Below, one piece after another: positions 1 through 7,279 of a DNA stretch of 17,004 nucleotides (positions are counted from its first letter, which is position 1; every line of letters starts with the position of its first letter). The stretch is from Clostridiaceae bacterium. GTDB taxonomy: Bacteria > Bacillota > Clostridia > Acetivibrionales > DUMC01. The notes under the pieces were generated by a model, which was not told where the DNA came from, ran no database searches, and saw nothing but the letters and a program-made list of their open reading frames with translations. The stretch covers positions 1 through 17,004 of the forward strand of contig JAAZDH010000357.1 in NCBI GenBank assembly GCA_012512865.1, read 5' to 3'. The position numbers and the translations under genes were made by a program.

Positions 1-1
1 C

Positions 2-211
2 TGCAGGATGTGCAAAAACAGCGGCTGGATTGAAATACTGGGAGCCGGCATGGTGCACCCGAGAGTGCTGGAGATGTGCGGCATAGACCCGGAAATGTAC
101 AGCGGCTTTGCCTTTGGGATAGGGGTTGAAAGGACGGCAATGGGCAGGTTTAACATAGATGACATGAGGTTGTTGTATGAAAACGATGCCAGGTTTTTAA
201 AGCAGTTCTAG
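2..211 (+). CDS. pheS: Phenylalanyl-tRNA synthetase alpha subunit, C-terminal fragment
   Basis: This is the last 69 residues of the catalytic alpha subunit, which with PheT forms the alpha2-beta2 cytosolic enzyme that charges tRNA-Phe with phenylalanine. The 5' part lies outside the window. The visible sequence contains the class II synthetase motif 3 region: WIEILGAGMVHPRVL followed by GFAFGIGVERTAMGRF, where the arginine of the GxGxER element contacts ATP in this family. The reading frame is open from base 2 to the TAG at 209-211. pheT follows 128 bp downstream on the same strand, the usual pheST order. No terminator is visible between them, so cotranscription is likely. Confidence 0.95.
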   Translation, partial: CRMCKNSGWIEILGAGMVHPRVLEMCGIDPEMYSGFAFGIGVERTAMGRFNIDDMRLLYENDARFLKQF

Positions 212-263
212 CGCTGCGAAAGAGAGAGCATAATATCAAGAATGAAAGGATATCCACAAGAAG

Positions 264-291
264 TGAAAGAGCATAAATGAAAGAGCATATA
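264..291. repeat. 14-bp tandem duplication in the pheS-pheT spacer
   Basis: TGAAAGAGCATAAA (264-277) is followed directly by TGAAAGAGCATATA (278-291), one mismatch in 14. A third, more degenerate relative (GAAAGAGAGAGCATAA) lies near 217-232. The whole 212-339 spacer is purine-rich and has no promoter, terminator or ORF that I can support. It ends with the pheT ribosome binding site AGGAGGAG (321-328). Confidence 0.75.
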
Positions 292-339
292 AGAGAGTAT
301 TTATTAAAGAAAATAAGAACAGGAGGAGAGTAAAAAATC

Positions 340-2826
340 ATGAAAGTACCTGTCAGCTGGCTTAAAGATTATGTTGAAATAAATGTTGGGGCGGAAGAAC
401 TGGCAAATCTCTTGACGATGTCCGGTTCAAAGGTGGAAGGCATTGAAAAACCCGGGGAAGACATCTCGAACGTGGTTGTAGGGAAAATAATTTCCATTGA
501 GAAGCATCCCAATGCCGACAAGTTATTGGTTACAACGATGGACGTGGGGAACGGGGTAATACAGGTTATAACGGGTGCGCAGAATGTATCAGCGGGTGAT
601 TACGTGCCTGTTGCCCTGAATGGCTCCACCCTTGCGGGCGGTTTGAAAATAAAGAAAACAAAGCTCAGGGGAGTTGAGTCAAACGGGATGCTGTGTTCAA
701 TCCAAGAGCTGGGATTGTCAAAAAATGAATACCCGGATGCTGACGAAGATGGCATTTTTATACTGGGAAAGAAACAGGAACCGGTGTATACGTGTAAAGG
801 CAATGTTAATGATAAAGGCGAAGATGAGGATAGGGACAAAGGCAAAGATAAGGATAAAGATGAAGAAAAATTTACACCGGGGCAGGATATAAAGGAAGTC
901 CTGGGCCTGGATGATACGATAATCGAATTTGAAATAACCCCCAACCGCCCGGATTGCCTTAGTGTCCTGGGGATTGCCAGGGAAGCTTCCGCCGTACTCG
1001 GGTGCAAGCTGAGAAAGCCGGAAATTGTGCTAAAGGAAGAGGAAGAAGATGCATCAAAATACGCAGCCGTTGAAATAGAAGCCCCCGACCTGTGCCCCAG
1101 GTATGCGGCCAGGATAATAAAAGACATTAAAGTGGAGCCTTCCCCGGAATGGATGCAAAGAAGGCTCAGGGCGGCAGGCGTGAGGCCTATAAACAATATC
1201 GTGGATGTTACCAATTATGTTATGCTTGAACTTTGCCAACCCCTGCATGCTTTTGACCTTGAATTCATAGAAGGCCGGAAGATTATCGTAAGAAGGGCAA
1301 GAAGCGGAGAAATCATCAGGACCCTTGACGGGCAGGAAAGAAAACTTGATGATTCCATGCTCGTGATTGCTGATGCGGAAAAACCTGTTGCCGTAGCCGG
1401 TGTAATGGGAGGGGAAAACTCCGAGATTTACGATAATACGAAAATAATGCTCCTTGAGTCTGCCAACTTCAACGGGGTTTCAGTAAGATTGACGGCGAAA
1501 AAGCTCGGGATGAGGACTGAAGCATCCAGCCGCTTTGAAAAAAGGCTGGATGCGGAAAACGTGGTTACCGCCATCAACAGGGCAGCCCGGTTAATAGAAG
1601 AAATAGGCGCAGGAAAGGTTTGCAAGGGGATAATCGATTGTTTCCCGGGGAAAAAAGAGGAAAGAACAATAAAATTAAGGCCGGAAAAAATAAATGCCTT
1701 GCTTGGCACAGTTATAGATACCAGGGATATGATATCAATGCTGGAATCCCTGGAATTTAAAGTGGACAGAAGCGATATGACAATAAAGATACCGCCCTTC
1801 AGGCAGGATGTGGAAAGGGATGCGGATATAGCCGAGGAAATAGCAAGGTTGTATGATTATAACAGGATTAAACCAACCCTGTTGGAAGGAAAGGCGTTGT
1901 CCATCGGGAAAAAGACCCGCAAGCAAAAGATAGAGGATTTAATTAAATATGCGATGATGTCCTGCGGCCTGTCGGAAATCTATACCTATTCTTTCTTAAG
2001 CCCGAAGGTTTTTGACAGGATGAGGATACCACCGGAGAGCGACTTAAGAAAAGCCGTTGTTATATCCAATCCCCTGGGTGAAGATTACAGCATCATGAGG
2101 ACAACGACCATACCTGCAATGCTGGGTGTAATAAGCAGGAATTACAACAGGGATGTGAAGGATTCAAAACTGTTTGAAATGTCCTACATTTACCTGCCAA
2201 GGGAGTTACCCCTTGAAAACCTGCCGGAGGAAAAACCCGTGTTAACCATTGGAATGTACGGGGGGGTGGATTTTTACGATCTGAAAGGGGTCGTCGAAGA
2301 ATTGCTTGCAAGGCTCAGGGTTAAAGACTATAAATTTATCCCTGAAAAAGGCAATCCTGTTTTCCATCCGGGGAGAACTGCAAGGTTGGTTATTGCCGGC
2401 AGCGAAGCGGGTGTAATAGGTGAAATTCATCCTGATGTGGCTGAAGAATTCGAAGTCCCGGGAAGGACTTATATTGGAACAATTGATATAATTCCCCTTG
2501 TTGATAATGCGGAAGTTACGGTGGAATACAAGCCCCTGCCGAGATTTCCCTCGGTTGATAGAGACATTGCCGTGCTGGTAGATGAAAAGATAACAGCCGC
2601 AGAACTTGAGAAGGTTATAAAGAAAAACGGTGGGAAGTTATTGGAAGAGGTTGAGCTTTTTGATGTATACAGGGGGAAACAAATCCCGGACGGAATGAAG
2701 AGCATGGCATACTCCCTGAGGTTCAGGGCGGAAGACAGGACACTGACCGATGAAGAGGTAAAAGGGATCATGGATAAAATAATCAATGGCCTGAAGGAGG
2801 CTTTTAATGCAAGATTAAGAGAATAA
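340..2826 (+). CDS. pheT: Phenylalanyl-tRNA synthetase beta subunit with an acidic/lysine repeat insertion
   Basis: The 828-residue beta subunit of bacterial PheRS contributes tRNA binding and editing. In order I see: the EMAP-type tRNA-binding domain (about residues 45-145, VVVGKIISIEKHPNADKL to GMLCSIQELGL); a charged insertion (about 147-182); the conserved EFEITPNRPDCLSVLGIARE segment; the B3/B4 editing core with NNIVDVTNYVMLELCQPLHAFD and AGVMGGENSEI; a B5 domain; a catalytic-like core domain; and the C-terminal ferredoxin-like anticodon-binding domain (YKPLPRFPSVDRDIAVLVD to the end). The usual bacterial length is close to 800 residues, and the insertion accounts for much of the excess. 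The ATG is preceded by AGGAGGAG at about 11 nt. It follows pheS and precedes a methyltransferase gene by 52 bp. Confidence 0.97.
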   Translation: MKVPVSWLKDYVEINVGAEELANLLTMSGSKVEGIEKPGEDISNVVVGKIISIEKHPNADKLLVTTMDVGNGVIQVITGAQNVSAGDYVPVALNGSTLAGGLKIKKTKLRGVESNGMLCSIQELGLSKNEYPDADEDGIFILGKKQEPVYTCKGNVNDKGEDEDRDKGKDKDKDEEKFTPGQDIKEVLGLDDTIIEFEITPNRPDCLSVLGIAREASAVLGCKLRKPEIVLKEEEEDASKYAAVEIEAPDLCPRYAARIIKDIKVEPSPEWMQRRLRAAGVRPINNIVDVTNYVMLELCQPLHAFDLEFIEGRKIIVRRARSGEIIRTLDGQERKLDDSMLVIADAEKPVAVAGVMGGENSEIYDNTKIMLLESANFNGVSVRLTAKKLGMRTEASSRFEKRLDAENVVTAINRAARLIEEIGAGKVCKGIIDCFPGKKEERTIKLRPEKINALLGTVIDTRDMISMLESLEFKVDRSDMTIKIPPFRQDVERDADIAEEIARLYDYNRIKPTLLEGKALSIGKKTRKQKIEDLIKYAMMSCGLSEIYTYSFLSPKVFDRMRIPPESDLRKAVVISNPLGEDYSIMRTTTIPAMLGVISRNYNRDVKDSKLFEMSYIYLPRELPLENLPEEKPVLTIGMYGGVDFYDLKGVVEELLARLRVKDYKFIPEKGNPVFHPGRTARLVIAGSEAGVIGEIHPDVAEEFEVPGRTYIGTIDIIPLVDNAEVTVEYKPLPRFPSVDRDIAVLVDEKITAAELEKVIKKNGGKLLEEVELFDVYRGKQIPDGMKSMAYSLRFRAEDRTLTDEEVKGIMDKIINGLKEAFNARLRE
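811..870 (+). repeat. 6-bp tandem array (10 degenerate units) inside pheT
   Basis: Ten consecutive hexamers of the type GATAAA / GATAAG / GGCAAA / GATGAA encode residues about 158-177 of PheT as an alternating Asp/Glu-Lys dipeptide run. The array is in frame, so the unit adds two residues without disrupting the gene. It sits between the tRNA-binding domain and the conserved segment GQDIKEVLGLDDTIIEFE, where other PheT proteins have only a short loop. Confidence 0.8.
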
Positions 2827-2851
2827 ATACAAGATTTTAAGAGAATGAATA
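2810..2851 (+). repeat. 20/22-bp tandem duplication covering the pheT stop codon
   Basis: CAAGATTAAGAGAATAAATA (2810-2829) contains the last codons of pheT and its TAA. It is followed directly by a copy at 2830-2851, CAAGATTTTAAGAGAATGAA plus TA, which differs by a 2-bp insertion and one substitution. The copy forms most of the pheT-methyltransferase spacer. Confidence 0.7.
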
Positions 2852-2878
2852 TAATAAATTGAAAAGGGGGAAGGTTTA

Positions 2879-3496
2879 ATGAGGAGTGCAGGGGAGAAGA
2901 AACTGTACAGGTTTTTTAAAAACCTTGACCGTTCACTTTTTATTGATAACGAGTACAAGGCGTACGCCCACATTGACAGTGCCCTTCCGATAGGGCATGG
3001 CCAAACCATCTCCCAACCTTCCCTTGTTTACACGATGACTTTAAGGCTTGAATTGAACAAGGAGTTAAAAGTACTGGAGGTTGGCACGGGCTCAGGTTAC
3101 CAGACTGCCTTCCTGGCCGAATTTGCGGGTGAAGTCTATACCGTGGAGCGGATAGAGGAGCTTTCCATAAAGGCTAAGCAAAGATTGGAGTCCCTGGGAT
3201 ATAGAAATATATTCTACAAAATAGGGGACGGCAGTATGGGCTGGCAGGAGCACCAGCCTTTTGACAGGATAATTGTTACTGCTGCCGCTGTAAGGATTCC
3301 CGATCCGTTACTGGGACAGTTGAAACCTGGAGGGAAAATGATTATCCCGGTAGGTTCCAGGGGTATTCAAAACCTTTTGTTGATTAATAAGGACCAAAAC
3401 GGCAGGATTACCTCGGAGGCACTGGAGCCTGTGCTGTTTGTTGAACTGAAAGGGTCGTATGGCTGGAGCAAGGATTATGACATGGAAAACCCTTAA
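2879..3496 (+). CDS. pcm: Protein-L-isoaspartate O-methyltransferase family protein
   Basis: A 205-residue cytosolic SAM-dependent methyltransferase of the PCMT family, which methylates isoaspartyl residues in damaged proteins and starts their repair. The family signature ALPIGHGQTISQPSLVYTM is at about residues 35-53. The SAM-binding motif I, VLEVGTGSGYQTAFLAE, follows at about 62-78. The acidic residue that binds the ribose ends the next strand (VYTVER), and the post-motif region FDRIIVTAAAVRIPDPLLGQLKPGGKMIIPVG is typical. Length and motif order fit the family. The ATG follows the GGGGGAAGG site (2866-2874). It lies 52 bp after pheT and probably shares its transcript. Some PCMT-like proteins in Firmicutes have not been tested, so the exact substrate is inferred. 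Confidence 0.88.
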   Translation: MRSAGEKKLYRFFKNLDRSLFIDNEYKAYAHIDSALPIGHGQTISQPSLVYTMTLRLELNKELKVLEVGTGSGYQTAFLAEFAGEVYTVERIEELSIKAKQRLESLGYRNIFYKIGDGSMGWQEHQPFDRIIVTAAAVRIPDPLLGQLKPGGKMIIPVGSRGIQNLLLINKDQNGRITSEALEPVLFVELKGSYGWSKDYDMENP

Positions 3497-3538
3497 AAGG
3501 CAGTAGCGTTGGAAATGCTGTTTAACCCGAATTTTAAA

Positions 3539-3568
3539 TTGACAAATACCAGCCGGCAAATATATAAT
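3539..3568 (+). promoter_or_regulatory. Perfect consensus sigma-A promoter for the ABC exporter operon
   Basis: TTGACA (3539-3544), an 18-bp spacer, and TATAAT (3563-3568) match both consensus hexamers exactly. Transcription should start near 3575, giving a leader of about 110 nt before the first ABC gene. Confidence 0.75.
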
Positions 3569-3581
3569 TAATAAGGCTGGT
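3548..3581. promoter_or_regulatory. Inverted repeat spanning the -10 region, candidate operator
   Basis: ACCAGCC (3548-3554) and GGCTGGT (3575-3581) are perfect inverted 7-mers separated by 20 bp. They lie in the promoter spacer and at the expected transcription start, bracketing the -10 hexamer. A dimeric regulator bound here would block or distort the promoter. The regulator is unknown. Confidence 0.35.
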
Positions 3582-3613
3582 CGACAGGAGTGCGGGAGGA
3601 CCTGGCAAGACAC

Positions 3614-3676
3614 ATGTTCCTTGTCTCGTCTGAAAAGAAGCCGGAATTGAAAGATTTCGGCTTTAGTTCTTTTTAA
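3614..3676 (+). CDS. Putative 20-residue leader peptide upstream of the ABC exporter
   Basis: An ATG at 3614 opens a 20-codon frame ending in TAA at 3674-3676, encoding a peptide that begins MFLVSSEKK and ends KDFGFSSF. A GGGAGGA ribosome binding site lies at 3594-3600, 13 nt from the ATG, which is longer than ideal. The last half of the frame runs through the stem and U-tract of the hairpin at 3638-3673, and its stop lies 8 nt before the first ABC start. That is the geometry of a ribosome-mediated attenuator, as known for the bmrB leader of the Bacillus subtilis bmrCD exporter. The peptide has no recognised stalling motif, so it could also be a chance frame. Confidence 0.35.
   Translation: MFLVSSEKKPELKDFGFSSF
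3638..3673 (+). terminator. Intrinsic terminator hairpin in the ABC operon leader (possible attenuator)
   Basis: AAGCCGGAA (3638-3646) pairs with TTTCGGCTT (3655-3663) through nine base pairs including one G-U, closing an 8-nt loop, and is followed by TAGTTCTTTTT. It lies between the promoter at 3539 and the ABC start at 3685. It would therefore stop most transcripts from that promoter unless it is relieved. It could alternatively end the upstream pheST-methyltransferase transcript. Confidence 0.55.
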
Positions 3677-3684
3677 GGATAAGG

Positions 3685-5487
3685 ATGCGGGAGGAAACAG
3701 GATTGGGATATTTGAAAAGACTTTTAACGCTTTTAAAACCTTATATATTCCTGGCCATACTAGCTTTTGTGCTTTTGCTTGCTTTTACATTCGCGGATTA
3801 TGTCTTTCCATACATACTTAAACTAATCATTGATTTTGGCATAGAAGAAGGCAACATGGATTACCTGTCGAAGCTTGTAGCCATTATGTTTGCATTGGTT
3901 GTTGCCAGGACCTTGTTTGGTTATTTCCAGGGGTTTTTCATGGAAATGGCCGGGCAAAAAATTGCATACGATTTAAGGAACAAGCTGTATGCCCACATGC
4001 AGTACTTATCCTTTGGTTTTTTTGACCGGATTCATACGGGACAGATTATGTCAAGAATGACAGGGGATATTGATTGCATAAGGGAATTTTTAGGGTTTGG
4101 GCTTATCAACCTCCTGTTGTGTTTTATAAACTTTGCTGCTACGGTGGTTATCCTAATTGCGATGAACTGGAAACTGGCGTTAATGGTAATGTTTCCGACC
4201 CCGATCCTGGTTTATATTATTGCCCGGTTCGGGAAAAGGATCAATCCTGCCTGGAAAGAAATAAGGGAGCAAATGGGGAAATTGACATCGGTGCTGCAGG
4301 AAAACGTGACCGGTATAAGGGTGGTCAAGGCTTTTGCCCGTGAACCCCTTGAAAAATCAAAATTTGACAAGAGAAACATGGCTAATTACCATGAAAATAT
4401 AAAAAGAGCAAAAATCGAGGCGGAAACTTTTCCATTGGCTGAACTTCTTTCAGGGATGAATTTCTTCCTTTTAACAATACTTGGGGGTTACTTTGTAATA
4501 AGAGGGCTGATAACCATCGGCACATTTATGGCAATGGAAATGTACATTTCCGGCCTTATATGGCCTGTAAGGTTTTCCAGCTGGCTCATCAACCTTATGC
4601 AGCGGGCTATTGCTTCGGCACCCAGGATATTCGAAATAATGGATACATCCCCGGATATATATGACTTGCCGGGTGCGGTGGAAATGCCGGGCATGAAAGG
4701 GCATATTGTCATAGAAAATGTGAGTTATAATTTCCCCGATGGGACGCCAGGGCTTAAGGATGTAAATCTTGAAATTTTGCCCGGAGAGGTGGTTGCCATC
4801 ATTGGAGGAACAGGGTCGGGCAAGAGCACCCTTGTGGGATTGCTGCCCCGCTTTTATAACCCCACCTCGGGAAGAATACTTATTGATGGCGTTGACATTA
4901 TAAATATAAAGCTTTCAAGCCTGCGTTCCCGTATTGGGATGGTAATGCAAGATACTTTCCTGTTCTCCGATACGATAAAGGAAAACATTGCTTACGGTAA
5001 ACCCGGTGCATCAATGGAGGAAATCGAGAATGCCGCTAAAATTGCCCAAATACATGATTTTATTGCGGCATTGCCAGGGGGATACGAAACCAGGGTGGGA
5101 GAAAGGGGCATAGGCCTGTCAGGCGGGCAAAAGCAAAGAATTGCCATTGCGCGGGCCATACTTACGGATCCTGCCATACTAATCCTGGATGAAGCCACCT
5201 CCAGCGTTGATACTGCAACCGAAAAAGAAATCCAGGCGGCAATGAAAGAAATTATGAAAAACCGGACTGTACTTGTAATAGCCCAAAGGCTTTCCACGGT
5301 AAAAAATGCCGACAAGATACTTGTCCTTAAGGATGGAGAAATAGTGGAAACGGGGACCCATGATGAATTAATTACAAGAGAAGGTTTTTATTCAAAGATA
5401 TACGAGCTGCAGTTTAAGGGGCAGGAAGAAATCATGAAAGCTGCGGGAGAAATTGCCGAAGGAACCGGCGAAAGGGAGGTGACCTGA
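3685..5487 (+). CDS. ABC exporter half-transporter, first subunit, with a degenerate switch-loop (His to Gln)
   Basis: A 600-residue half-transporter with an N-terminal six-helix exporter membrane domain (about residues 15-310) and a C-terminal nucleotide-binding domain. It shows Walker A GGTGSGKST (374-382), signature LSGGQ (478-482) and Walker B ILILDE with Glu503. The switch-loop position reads IAQRLST, so Gln534 replaces the usual His. This is typical of one half of heterodimeric exporters of the multidrug/lipid type. It ends 3 bp before the second half-transporter, and the two very likely form one exporter in the cytoplasmic membrane. The annotated ATG has AAGG 7 nt upstream. A TTG at 3703 has a better site (GGGAGG, 3689-3694) and would give a protein starting MGYLKRLL; I cannot decide between them. 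The substrate is unknown. Confidence 0.93.
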   Translation: MREETGLGYLKRLLTLLKPYIFLAILAFVLLLAFTFADYVFPYILKLIIDFGIEEGNMDYLSKLVAIMFALVVARTLFGYFQGFFMEMAGQKIAYDLRNKLYAHMQYLSFGFFDRIHTGQIMSRMTGDIDCIREFLGFGLINLLLCFINFAATVVILIAMNWKLALMVMFPTPILVYIIARFGKRINPAWKEIREQMGKLTSVLQENVTGIRVVKAFAREPLEKSKFDKRNMANYHENIKRAKIEAETFPLAELLSGMNFFLLTILGGYFVIRGLITIGTFMAMEMYISGLIWPVRFSSWLINLMQRAIASAPRIFEIMDTSPDIYDLPGAVEMPGMKGHIVIENVSYNFPDGTPGLKDVNLEILPGEVVAIIGGTGSGKSTLVGLLPRFYNPTSGRILIDGVDIINIKLSSLRSRIGMVMQDTFLFSDTIKENIAYGKPGASMEEIENAAKIAQIHDFIAALPGGYETRVGERGIGLSGGQKQRIAIARAILTDPAILILDEATSSVDTATEKEIQAAMKEIMKNRTVLVIAQRLSTVKNADKILVLKDGEIVETGTHDELITREGFYSKIYELQFKGQEEIMKAAGEIAEGTGEREVT

Positions 5488-5490
5488 GCC

Positions 5491-7266
5491 ATGGCAAACA
5501 TATACGATGCTGACGAAGATCTGGAAAAACAGTCTTTTGATTTCAAGCTTTTCGTAAGAACAATGAAATACATCCGGCCTTACTGGAAAAACGTGCTGGT
5601 AATGTCGGCCATGGTATTGACAGGGCTCATAATAAACCTTGTGGAGCCGTTAATTGTAAGGTATATAGTTGACGAGGGAATGATGAAAAAGGACCTAGCG
5701 GTTATTATCAAGATGGGAGCTGTACTATTGATCATAAGTATTGCCGGTTTAATTGGCGGCCGTATAAGGATCAATGCTGTAAATAGAACAACACAAGGCT
5801 TGATTTATGATATAAGAAAGGAAGTATTTGAACATACCCAGGAGCTTTCTTTCAGGTTTTTTGACGGAAGGCCCGCCGGAAAGATTATTTCAAGGATAAC
5901 AAACGACGTGCAGGCAATAAGTGATTTTGTAAATACGGGCATTGTTTCATTTATTAGCGAGATAATCTCGATAATAGGAATAATCGTGATAATTTTCATG
6001 ATTAATTACAAGCTTGCGCTAATAACTGTTACGGTTGTGCCTGTATTTATACTTCTGCTTGCCTTATTAAAAAACGCAAGCGAAAATGCCTGGACAATGA
6101 CGAGAAGGACCATTGCCAATATTAACGCAAACATGAACGAAACGCTCCAGGGCATGCGGGTAATACAGGCCTTTTCAAGACAAAAGCATAACATTGAGAG
6201 ATTTGAAAAAATCAACAGGGAAAATTATAAATCACACATGCATGCAACGGTGATACAGCTTTTATCATGGCACCTCGTGGAGTTTGTCGGCATGGCGGGC
6301 ACATGCGGGGTGGTTTGGCTGGGAGCCGGGATGATTGCAAGAAACGCGACAAGCCTAGGAACGTTGGTTGCATTTACTAATTACATATGGAGGCTCTGGG
6401 CTCCCTTGAGCGCATTGAGCAAGGTATATAACCAGGCACTTTCGGCAATGGCCTCATCGGAGAGAATATTCCAGGTGTTGGATACCAAGCCCGAGATAGC
6501 CGATTCACCGGATGCAATCGAACTCGAGGATATTAAGGGAGAAATCGAGTTCAGAAATGTTAATTTTGGATACAACCCGGAGGAGCGAATGGTGCTGCGT
6601 GGCATATCCTTCAAAGTAAACCCGGGAGAAGTTGTGGCCTTGGTGGGGCCGACAGGCGCAGGGAAAACATCGATTATAAACCTGCTCATGAGGTTTTACG
6701 ACCCCGTCGAAGGAAGCATAATGGTGGATGGGCATGACATGAGGAATATAAGAATATCATCTTTCAGAAAAAAAGTTAGCATGGTGCTGCAGGATTCATT
6801 TATATTTTCAGGCAGTATAAAGGATAATATACTATATGGCAAGCCTGATGCGAGGGATGAAGAAATACTGGAGGCTGCAAGGATAACAAAAGTGCTGGAC
6901 TTTGCTGAAAGGTTTCCCGAAGGTTTTGAAACCGACGTGGAGGAAAGGGGTTCAAAGCTTTCCTCGGGTCAAAGGCAACTGCTTGCATTTGCCAGGGCCC
7001 TGGTTGCAAACCCGCGCATACTCATACTTGATGAAGCCACGTCAAGCGTTGACACCGAAACGGAAAGGCACATCCAGGATGCGTTGAAAACCCTGCTGAA
7101 GGGCAGAACTTCCGTGGTGATTGCCCACAGGCTTTCAACAATTGAACACGCGGACAAAATAATTGTGATAGATGAAGGCAGGATAATCGAGGAGGGTACG
7201 CACAAGGAATTACTGGATAAAAGAGGTGCATATTACAGGCTGTATTTAAAGCAATTCCAGGATTAA
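5491..7266 (+). CDS. ABC exporter half-transporter, second subunit, with a degenerate signature (LSSGQ)
   Basis: A 591-residue half-transporter with the same architecture: six membrane helices (about residues 25-320), then Walker A GPTGAGKTS (386-394), Walker B ILILDE with Glu515, and an intact switch-loop His546 (IAHRLST). Its signature is LSSGQ (490-494), with Ser in place of the first glycine. In a heterodimer with the upstream protein, one ATP site would combine this intact Walker B and His with the canonical LSGGQ of the partner. The other would combine the Gln of the partner with this altered signature. The start has the strong site GGGAGGTGA inside the upstream gene and lies 3 bp after its stop, so the two are translationally coupled. 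The substrate cannot be read from sequence. Confidence 0.93.
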   Translation: MANIYDADEDLEKQSFDFKLFVRTMKYIRPYWKNVLVMSAMVLTGLIINLVEPLIVRYIVDEGMMKKDLAVIIKMGAVLLIISIAGLIGGRIRINAVNRTTQGLIYDIRKEVFEHTQELSFRFFDGRPAGKIISRITNDVQAISDFVNTGIVSFISEIISIIGIIVIIFMINYKLALITVTVVPVFILLLALLKNASENAWTMTRRTIANINANMNETLQGMRVIQAFSRQKHNIERFEKINRENYKSHMHATVIQLLSWHLVEFVGMAGTCGVVWLGAGMIARNATSLGTLVAFTNYIWRLWAPLSALSKVYNQALSAMASSERIFQVLDTKPEIADSPDAIELEDIKGEIEFRNVNFGYNPEERMVLRGISFKVNPGEVVALVGPTGAGKTSIINLLMRFYDPVEGSIMVDGHDMRNIRISSFRKKVSMVLQDSFIFSGSIKDNILYGKPDARDEEILEAARITKVLDFAERFPEGFETDVEERGSKLSSGQRQLLAFARALVANPRILILDEATSSVDTETERHIQDALKTLLKGRTSVVIAHRLSTIEHADKIIVIDEGRIIEEGTHKELLDKRGAYYRLYLKQFQD

Positions 7267-7279
7267 GGGAGGAATTTAC

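Noticed and set aside
212..339. Riboswitch, T-box or promoter in the pheS-pheT spacer
   Set aside because: No T-box sequence, stable stem or promoter hexamers were found. A T-box for pheST would be expected upstream of pheS, outside the window.
600..1214. Long minus-strand open frame (204 codons) inside pheT
   Set aside because: It is antisense to highly conserved PheT sequence, is serine-rich as expected for a reverse-complement shadow, and has no ribosome binding site.
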